This document shows, piece after piece, positions 56,414-64,000 of a stretch of DNA of 64,000 bases. Source of the stretch: Pseudogymnoascus destructans. Taxonomy: Eukaryota > Ascomycota > Leotiomycetes > Thelebolales > Thelebolaceae. A program made the position numbers and the translations under genes. The number at the start of each line of letters is the position of its first letter. Position 1 is the first letter of the stretch. The stretch lies in contig NW_020167528.1 in NCBI RefSeq assembly GCF_001641265.1, positions 372,001 to 436,000 of the forward strand, in the 5' to 3' direction. Under the pieces are notes generated by a model that ran no database searches, was not told the origin of the DNA, and saw nothing but the letters and a program-made list of their open reading frames with translations.

Positions 56414-59100
56414 CAGTGTTCGGCACGGATACCAATATACCCGTGGTATCCGGGTATATCCTCGAGTATATACCTACCCGGCGATATTTTAGGAGTATCC
56501 GGATACGCCGGATACTCTCGAGTATATATCCGGATACATGCCAAGAATAGCCAAGCGCAGCCAAGACCTCTTTTTTCCAACGTCGTGAGATCTATATTGA
56601 TGCTGTATAAAGTGATAATTATCCTCAGAATGAGCAACTCGTCGTTATCAGATATACCAACGGAGCCTGAGGGCTATAATAGCTATGATACTCATAATGA
56701 GCCAAGTCTGCCAACGCTGCCGCCCCCTATTCATATTCAACAGGATATTAATCCTACACCGCTCCGGCTTCAGCCTCCAGGACGAATGCTGCCACCAACG
56801 TCGTCGGTACTATTTACGAAGCTATTATATTCGCGATTGATACTTGATAGTAACCCACCTACAGTCAAAGTAACTTGCTTACAACCAGGCTGCGGATATT
56901 CACCTACTCCGCAGCTATTAAGTCAGACTTCAACCGGTAATCTTTGGAAGCACTATACGCAGAAGCATCCAACAGTAGCATATACAATGAAAGGTCATAC
57001 AATTACGCCGTCAAGCCCATCAAGTAGTGCATCGTCATTTTTTGAGCCACGGCCGCGGAATCCGCAAGTCCAGCCCGCTCAAGCTCAAGCATCAAATAGT
57101 AGAGCGAAATACCGAGAGTTATTACTCTCATTCGTTGTATCAAATAACCTCTCCTTACGACTTATTGAGAGCTATTCGTTCCATCAATTAGTACAGTTCT
57201 TAAGCCCAAGTACTCTATCGATATCGTCGCGAACACTACACTGAGAGCTACAGCGGCAATTCTCATATCACCGAGGATTGCTACAATTAGAACTCCAGGC
57301 TCATATTACCTATGGCGGCCGGATATCTATTACAACAGATGCATGGACTGCATGGAACTATACAGAGTACGCTGCTGTCACAGGCCATTGGATTAATGAG
57401 AAGTGGCAGCACCGGTGCGTATTACTTGATGTAATCCACCTTCAAGAGCCAATTCATAGCGGCGAATATCTCGCTCAAGAGTTAGCTGCAGTAACAGATA
57501 GCTTCGAAATTACAGGTGCTATATTTACTTGTACGCGGGATAATGCCTCAGCGAATACTGTGATGCTTTCAGAATATGAGAAAATAGCCAGTAAGCAGCA
57601 GACGACTATTCAACAGCCATGGACGTTTACTGTAAAGGAAGGGGACGTTCGGTGTATTGCTCATATTATCAATCTTGCAGTTCAAGCTACTCTAAAGAGC
57701 TTGAAAGCTAGCCCGGATACAGAAACAGAAGCGTACTGGTGTCAGCAAGGGCTTGCCCGGATTCCGCAGCGTATTGATAACTCTTCTACTGAAGTATCAG
57801 CTACGCTTGAGAAGCTCCGAAGGCATATTTATGTCTTTCGAAACCGAAGAGCATGGAAGGATGCTTTACAGAAGCAGATACAAGCTGCAGGCCAGAAGCC
57901 ACGCCAGCTATCACTTGATATGCCTATACGCTGGAATTCAACGTACTATATGCTTGAAACAGCTATAAAGCTTCGAATACCAATTACTGCAGTATGCTCT
58001 ACGCAGAAGCTTGATATCAGTATGAAGGATATTGCGTTAACAAGCAACGATTGGGCTATTATCGAAGCTCTTGAACGATTATTCTTAGTATTCTTAAAGC
58101 CGTCAAGACGGCTACAAAGCGATTCATATCCAACGCTCAACTTTACAATTCCTCTTTACTTAAAGATGATAAATAAGGTCACATTACTACAAGAAGAGCT
58201 TGGTAGAAGCTCTACGATCGGAGTAGCTTGTGGAGCTGCGCTTCAAAAGCTTAATGAGTATTATACTCTTACAACGAATCGGCAATGTAAGCACTCAGCT
58301 GTTGCTACAATTTGCGACCCACGAATGAATCATACAGTATTTAAGAAGATATATCCAAATGCTATAGACGATACACGAAGATTACGAGCAAGAGCGCAGT
58401 TCGAAGACGTTTGTAGAACGTACCAAAAGCGAGAGTATCACCTTGATACGGAGCGAATTACTCACGAAACAGCTCTTGCAGAAGCAATAGGTGCTACTGC
58501 TACAATAGATCAAGAACCTGATTCTGACGAAGATCTATTTGCGTCAGAAGGCTTGGCTTTTCAAGAGCCAGAATGGAGGGCGCTGGATGCTTGAACCACG
58601 GCCCGGTGAGCATACTGATATTCTCAAATATTGGTGCGCAAAGCAATACCAATATCCAGTTATTGCCCGTATTGCTCGTGATCATCTAGCTATTCCAGCA
58701 ACATCTGCAGCATCGGAACGAGTATTTAGTAATGGTAGTGATATTATTACAAAGAAGCGGAATAGGTTATCACCGCCAACTATTAGATATTTACTTTGCT
58801 TACGGAATTGGGGTAAAATACGGGAGGCTGATAGCGACGGCGATGATGCTGACGATGAAGCACCTGAATAGGGACTCGCAGAAAGGGGGGGTCTCACGGA
58901 AAGGGGGCTCATGGAAAGGGGTTTACTACTATTATCAAAAGCTTCATTCTTTTTTATATACGCTATTCTATTTTTATATACAATATTCAGCCTCATGTAT
59001 CCGGATATATACCCTACCCTACCCGTCAGATCGTCGCCGGGTATATACCCTACCCGTGAGCTTCACGGATACTACCCGGATATGTATCCGCCAAACACTG
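56414..59100 (+). mobile_element. hAT-family DNA transposon (2,687 bp)
   Basis: Terminal inverted repeats CAGTGTTCGGC and CAGTGTTTGGC (10 of 11 match) and an exact 8-bp duplication TGAGAATC (56406-56413 and 59101-59108), diagnostic for hAT. Subterminal DNA at both ends is crowded with GGATAC/TATCCGG words, the usual transposase-binding clusters. The transposase gene has two lesions. Confidence 0.95.
56630..58871 (+). pseudogene. hAT transposase, one stop and one frameshift
   Basis: From ATG 56630 (MSNSSLSDIPTEPEG) a BED-like zinc finger follows (CLQPGC ... HYTQKH). A TGA at 57242-57244 interrupts after SISSRTLH. The long frame to 58590 contains ISITTDAWTAWN (first catalytic Asp), FTCTRDNASANT (second Asp), DVRCIAHIINLAVQ and MPIRWNSTYYML. 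A frame change near 58590 leads to the C-terminal dimerisation region: GEHTDILKYWCAKQYQYPVI, IPATSAASERVFSNGSDII and SPPTIRYLLCLRNW, ending at 58871. With only two point lesions the element died recently. Confidence 0.92.
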
Positions 59101-59979
59101 TGAGAATCTAGCCACCCAAGGGAAGGGATGATTTTACTAAGACAACACACTGTCTTAGGAAACAGAGCCAAAGGGTTGTAGCTTAGACTATTCCACAACG
59201 CAGCAATCAGGTGTGTGATGTAGTGAAGTGGTTCAGACAAGTTGCAACAAATGTTGAGTCTGGGAACTCAGGGGTAAGTCAGAGGTTAACACCTCACTGA
59301 CTTTTCAGAAACAAGGAGTAACAAGATGAATGCTTGGAAGCTTGGAAAAGACGTGGAAGTATGTGATAGTCGATTTACTGTATTGTCTGCTTGCCCTTTC
59401 TTAAGGAAAGGGCAATCCTATTTATGCTAAAGGAGTGTAGTTCTCTCATTTTCCAAGACTTTCCATGACTTACCAGGCTTGGTAACTGTAGTCGACGTAA
59501 GAGAATCCCATAGAACCATCTCTTAGGTTTTTAGCCTATAGGAAGTGAAAGGAGGTCCAAGGTCAGAGTACCCCTATAGACAAATTATGTCATAACTTAA
59601 CCAATCTTGTGGGTAACTAAGGAGCGATGACGTGTAATGAATCATAGAGTGTTGTAGAAGCTTTTGGAGCTATCGTTAATGTTCCTAGGCCTCTAGTTGA
59701 TAGAGATATGTCATGTGTACCAGTAAGTAAGGAGTGATGTCATGTAATGAATCATAGAGGGTTGTAGAGATATGCTATGTGGTAATATCGGCCCAGTAAC
59801 TAAGGAGCGATGAGGTGTAATGAATCATAGAGGGTTGTAGCAATCGTTGAGTAGTATTGCTCTTGTTGTTGGTGTGATAAGCCAAAATATGTATAGTGAC
59901 TTGTAGGTTTGAGGAGGAGATTTCTAAGTTTGCTCTTGAGTTTGATAGCAAACTGAGTGCAACGAATGTCAGTATGACA

Positions 59980-60295
59980 AGGAGGAAGAGCCGGTCGCGG
60001 TCTCGTGTCAGGGGGCGCCCTAGTGTAGTGTCCCTAGCAGCCTGAGGCCGCTATGAGGCCGTAGAGTGACGTGCGGCCCCGACCCGCCACCGGACCGGAG
60101 GCGATCCGACGCCAAGTCGGTAGATAAGGTAGCTGAGCCCCCGTCAGGGAGGGCTGAGAGATTAGTCTGTTGAATACTATACTGTTTGCTCCAACCTAGG
60201 GTCATAGCACGCTGCCTACCTAAACCCTTACAATATGGGCCTTGGCAATACAATATGGCCTTACGCTACATGACTGTAATACAATACGGCAATAT
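59980..60295. other. Unplaced GC-rich then AT-rich sequence
   Basis: The first 150 bp (TGTCAGGGGGCGCCCTAG near 60006) resemble LTR sequence by composition, but no second copy or duplication was found. The part next to 60296 contains repeated CAATATGG/CAATACGG words. Confidence 0.35.
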
Positions 60296-60564
60296 TGTAA
60301 GGATGCCTCCACCCTGCCTCCACCCTGCCTCCGCCCTCAGTGACAGAAGGGATCTGAGTCGGATGGGTTACGGTCACATGGGGAGAGTTAGGACCGGTTA
60401 GCCGAGTCGGACTCGTTTCGGGTACTTAAGGGGATTGACCCAACGGGGTTCTCATCATCTGTTTTGTTATCCTTCGTAGTAGACCTATAGGATAGCATCC
60501 GTTTAGCCTCTGACTCACACTCTCATATGCTATTACTGTGAGCTGGGTGCCCTGTGTCCTTACA
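60296..60564 (-). mobile_element. Solo LTR1 (269 bp), reversed
   Basis: TGTAAGGATGCC...GTGTCCTTACA with an exact AATAT duplication (60291-60295 and 60565-60569). It is 22 bp longer than the other solo copies, partly because CCTCCACCCTG/CCTCCGCCCT is repeated near its left end. Confidence 0.88.
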
Positions 60565-60603
60565 AATATCATATGGTAATATATGGCAATATATTGCCAA
60601 GAC

Positions 60604-61538
60604 TGTAATGGTGGGTGCACCAGATGTGAGAATCTAGCCACCCAAGGAAGGGATGAATTTACTAAGACAACACACTGTCTTAGGAAACAGAGCCAAAGGG
60701 CTGTAGCTTAGACATTCCACAACGCAGCAATCAGGTGTGTGATGTAGTGAAGTGGTTCAGACAAGTTGCAACAAATGTTGAGTCTGGGAACTCAGGGGTA
60801 AGTCAGAGGTTAACACCTCACTGACTTTTCAGAAACAAGGAGTAACAAGATGAATGCTTGGAAGCTTGTAAAAGACGGAGAAGTATGTGATAGTCGATTT
60901 ACTGTATTGCCTGCTTGCCCTTTCTTATGGAAAGGGCAATCCTATTTATGCCAAAGGAGTGTAGTTCTCTCATTTTCCAAGACTTTCCATGACTAACCAC
61001 GCTTGGTAAATGTATTAGAAATCAAGTGCGACCCACAACTAGCTTGCTAATCATGTAGTGAACGTAAGAGAATCCCATAGAACCATCTCTTGGGTTCCTA
61101 GCCTATAGGAAGTGAAAAGGAGGTCCAAGGTCAGAGTACCTATAGATAAATTATGTCATAACTTAACCAATCTTGTGGGTAACTAAGGAGCGATGACGTG
61201 TAATGAATCATAGAGGGTTGTAGAAGCTTCTAGAGCTATCGTTCATGTTCCTAGGCCTCTAGTTGGTAGAGATATGCCATGTGGTAGTATTGGCCCACCC
61301 CCTTAAGGAGGAGATTTTCTTAATAACTTGTTCAATGAGTGTTCAAATGATATGCCGTGATGTATGTAGCATAAACAGATGTAGTAGAAGAGTTTGCAGC
61401 AATCGTTGAGTAGTATTGCTTCTGTTGTTGGTGTGATAAGCCAAGATATGTATGGTGACTTGTAGGTTTGAGGAGGAGATTTCTAAGTTTGCTCTTGAGT
61501 TTGATAGCAAACTGAGTGCAACGAATGTCAGTATGACA
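60604..61538 (-). mobile_element. Solo LTR2 (935 bp), reversed
   Basis: TGTAATGGTGGGTGCACC...GTCAGTATGACA with an exact AAGAC duplication (60599-60603 and 61539-61543). It is the cleanest LTR2 copy outside other elements. It carries GTTAAGTTATGACATAAT-type and TGTAATGAATCATAGAG repeats. Confidence 0.9.
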
Positions 61539-61572
61539 AAGACCTATATGACTAATTATTACACACCTGATA

Positions 61573-63430
61573 ACGTGGTTGTAGACTGAGTCGTGAATGT
61601 CACCGAGTCGTGAAACTTTTTTATACCCACCACTGTAAGGTATAATTAAACAACCACAACATGTATTAAAACTAAAACTATTCAGAATCTGATGAGCTAA
61701 GTACTTCTATGACCTCCTGACAAGTTCGTGCATTATGGCCAGCCCCCCCGCAAGTGCCACAATGTCGTACACCTGGTTGCCCCTCATTCCTACCAACCCC
61801 TCCAGAGCGCTTGTCACGATTTATTTGCTCCGTAACTGCCCTTTGGGACAAATCATCATGTGCATCCCCTACAGAAAGTGCACACCCTTGACGGACACGA
61901 GACTTTTTAGCCCTCCGGCGTTTGCTAAGAGCTTCGTTTGCTGCTCGAAGGGTGCGGACTTCAGCTGACAATAAAGTCATTTCATGTGCCAAAATCTCTG
62001 TCCCTTTAGCTAATGCAGTAACAGTAGCAAAAATGGGGGTTTGCGAGCTTCCTTGGTGCCGTGCAATGCGATTTTTAACTAGAGTAGTCTGTGAGAGAGC
62101 ATCTATTGGGTTGCGAGGCGTTTGAGAAACCCAAGGATCAGCGTCTATAGAGGGGGGTCCTGTAGGTGTAGGAGTCCGCAACTTGACGTCTAGCTTTGAA
62201 ATGATTACTTGCGGATCAAAGGGCACTAAACCAGCTCCGCGAAATCCAGCTTTGGCGTTTTGAGTTGTTATTGACTGGTTATAAGCTGCGTGGAAAGCTA
62301 TAAAAAACTCAACCTTTGTAATATGGTTTATATGAGCCTTAATAAAGGTCTCAATTTGACGCCCATACATGCGTTTAAGAACACTAAAGCACCCAACATC
62401 AAGTGGCTGAGTTAGGTGAGACGAGTGAGGAGGTAGACAGAGAGTTATGATGTTGTTTGCTTTGCAATATTCCTGAAACGCAGCTGATTCGTGACTTTCA
62501 TGCCCGTCTAAAACCAACATCCGATATGGTCCTTTTGCACGACTGCAAGTATGTTTATCGAAGTGATGAAGCCATTCTAGACCTGTCTCGTTGTTGGTCC
62601 ATCCATTGCTTGTTGGTTTAATTACCCAATTGTGAGGAAGGCCGCCTTCAGTATACCAACTTGAAAGGTGACATTTCCCTTGAACTACTAAAAATGGAGG
62701 GATACTCCCGCCTTCAGCATTCACACAAACAATTGCTGTAGCCCATTCCCGATTGCCAGGCTGAACTGCCTTGCCTCTGCCACGTCGATCGGCGCACGTA
62801 ACAACTAAAGCTGAGCTAATAACGCCCATCATGAAGCCCGTCTCGTCAAAGTTGTAGAAATCGCAGTCTTGGATGCCGTACTTTGCTCTCATGTTCTGCA
62901 CAAGTTGAAACCACGCTCCAATAAGCTCAGGATCTTCGCACAAGGCTCTTTGAAAGTCATAAACGCGATTAAAACACGTCTTTAACTCGGGGCGGCGTTG
63001 TATAAATCGATATGCCCACCGCGTCCCAACGTGCTTTCCCCCACGCGATTCAAGGATATAATTTGCCATATCCTCCACACTAGCAGGCCGAGGCGCAAAT
63101 CCTCTTGCATCCATATCCAATATATTTCGATAATCACTTCCTCTTCTAGCTCAGTCAATTTAAGACTATTGGCTTTGGTTTCGCGTCGAGAAGGTCGGCC
63201 GGCCATTCTATCAGTAAGCGTAGAATAAGGCACTTTATATAGTATTGATGCAGACCTGCGATTAAGCGATTTACATCTTTGAAGAGCCTCAATAGCTAGA
63301 ATGATTCGCGCTTCTTGGGTTTGGATTTCCATTGGTAGTTATGGAGGAAATGCGTGTTGAAGTTCGTAGGTAGCTAAGTAGGGAAAAGTTCACGACTCGG
63401 TGACATTCACGACTCAGTGTACAACCACGT
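61573..63430 (-). mobile_element. pogo-type transposon P6 (1,858 bp)
   Basis: Inverted repeats start ACGTGGTTGTAGACTGAGTC (right end, reversed, ACGTGGTTGTACACTGAGTC), flanked by TA (61571-61572 and 63431-63432). Each holds two copies of a GAGTCGTGAATGTCAC-like motif. The single transposase gene has one frame change. Confidence 0.92.
61678..63332 (-). pseudogene. P6 transposase (DDE1, zinc knuckle), one frameshift
   Basis: ATG 63332 starts MEIQTQEARIILAIEALQRC with a psq HTH. Near 63125, in ELEEEVIIE, a one-base change shifts the frame; the rest is open to 61678 for about 480 codons. Motifs: WAYRFIQRRPELKTCFNRV (CENP-B HTH), YNFDETGFMMG, MLVLDGHESHESAAF, LTQPLDVGCFSVLK, then a coiled-coil helix and the knuckle CGTCGGAGHNARTC. 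Correcting one base would give about 550 residues, so a sequencing error cannot be excluded. Both ends are intact. Confidence 0.9.
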
Positions 63431-63432
63431 TA

Positions 63433-63657
63433 GTAAATGATGACGATAATAAGTATGTCACCTATAATATAGGGGTATTTGAAAACTCTACTTTAATAGT
63501 ACTATTAACAATTCAACCTCAATGCCTTTAACAAATGCAGAGTCGAGCGCCTTATCACTCACTTATCACTCATTGATAGTGATGTTTTTCAAGACGATAC
63601 TAAATTGTCACTCTCCTCACAACTAGATTCTAATAATACTATAGTACTGTTAGTTAC
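63433..63657. other. AT-rich spacer
   Basis: No gene or recognised repeat. Confidence 0.5.
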
Positions 63658-63784
63658 ATCAAAATCAGGGTGTCATAAACGAACTTCATGGATTTGGCAA
63701 CATGATAGGAATCCTTTAGCAACATACCAACAAAATGGGCACTTAATGTGGCAATGTTTGTACAAAGCAGTATAGAGAATCAGG
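63658..63784. repeat. Dispersed repeat, second copy
   Basis: Matches 37928-38059 almost base for base (CATGATAGGAATCCTTTAGC, AAAATGGGCACTTAATGT, AGCAGTATAGAGAATCAGG), except that the other copy has a few extra bases near ATTGTACAA. Part of an unidentified element. Confidence 0.85.
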
Positions 63785-63786
63785 TG

Positions 63787-64000
63787 TGTCATACTGACAT
63801 TCGTTGTACTCAGTTTGCTATCAAACTCAAGAGCAAACTTAGAAATCTCCTCCTCAAACCTACAAGTCACTATACATATTTTGGCTTGTCACACCAACAA
63901 CAAAAGCAATACTACTCAACGATTGCTACAACCCTCTATGATTCATTACATGTCATTGCTCCTTATTACTGGGCCGATATGACCACATAGCATATCTCTA
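63787..64000 (+). mobile_element. LTR2 copy, cut by the window edge
   Basis: Starts TGTCATACTGACATTCG and follows the other LTR2 copies to the end of the window. It is inserted just after the dispersed repeat. Confidence 0.88.

Larger units (their letters stand above)
56383..59979 (-). mobile_element. LTR2 copy interrupted by a hAT element
   Basis: It begins TGTAATGGTGGGTGCACC at 56383 and ends with TCAGTATGACA at 59979; in between lies the hAT transposon (56414-59100). Without the hAT the length is about 900 bp. Flanking pentamers (GAAAG and AGGAG) do not match, so at least one flank was rearranged. Confidence 0.8.

Noticed and set aside
24509..63430. Starship-type giant element
   Set aside because: No tyrosine recombinase with DUF3435 features and no matching cargo structure; the mobile DNA is explained by pogo, hAT and LTR elements.
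1..64000. A biosynthetic gene cluster or defence island
   Set aside because: No polyketide, peptide or terpene synthase, no transporter or P450 group, and no NLR or restriction-type genes are visible.

Overview
The window looks like nuclear DNA of a filamentous ascomycete (Pezizomycotina). The evidence is short 44-92 bp GT-AG introns with CTAAC-type branch points, single-copy fungal housekeeping genes (eIF3d, Abp1, Dnm1), a fungus-specific bZIP family, and many pogo/Fot1-type DNA transposons and Ty3/Gypsy remnants. A leotiomycete is a guess from the general transposon character, not something the sequence proves.

Layout. 1-5.4 kb holds three decayed metabolic genes: a secreted aspartic protease fragment, a GH2 beta-galactosidase with many frameshifts, and an NmrA-like gene with one frameshift. 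5.5-21.8 kb is a transposon island: a pogo element split by a solo LTR, a short-chain dehydrogenase stump, a second pogo element, a wrecked Gypsy element, a divergent histone H3-like gene, a zinc-cluster retroelement ORF, a chromodomain Gypsy pol remnant and pogo fossils. 22.2-24.2 kb is eIF3d. 24.5-32.8 kb is a nested transposon stack whose insertion order can be read from target-site duplications. 33-38.5 kb holds an intact bZIP gene among low-complexity and repeat sequence. 38.5-43.1 kb has a solo LTR and two more pogo elements. 43.6-55.95 kb is the conserved gene core: a large F-box/zinc-finger protein, the actin-patch protein Abp1 and the mitochondrial fission dynamin Dnm1, all intact. 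56.4-64 kb is again transposons: a hAT element inside an LTR, further solo LTRs and another pogo element.

The genes do not form a pathway. The pattern is two compartments: intact housekeeping genes with conserved introns, separated by islands where transposons nest in one another and ordinary genes decay. I see no CRISPR array, rRNA, convincing tRNA or secondary-metabolite cluster. The item most worth following is the histone H3-like gene at 15.7-16.3 kb. It has a rebuilt N-terminal tail (K9 replaced by R, K14 by I, K18 by M), an altered C terminus, two introns that restore the H3 fold when removed, and a duplicated exon/intron scrap about 550 bp away in inverted orientation. Next are the nested stack with four LTR families leaving exact 5-bp duplications, and the tandemly doubled motifs in the inverted repeats of the pogo subfamilies.
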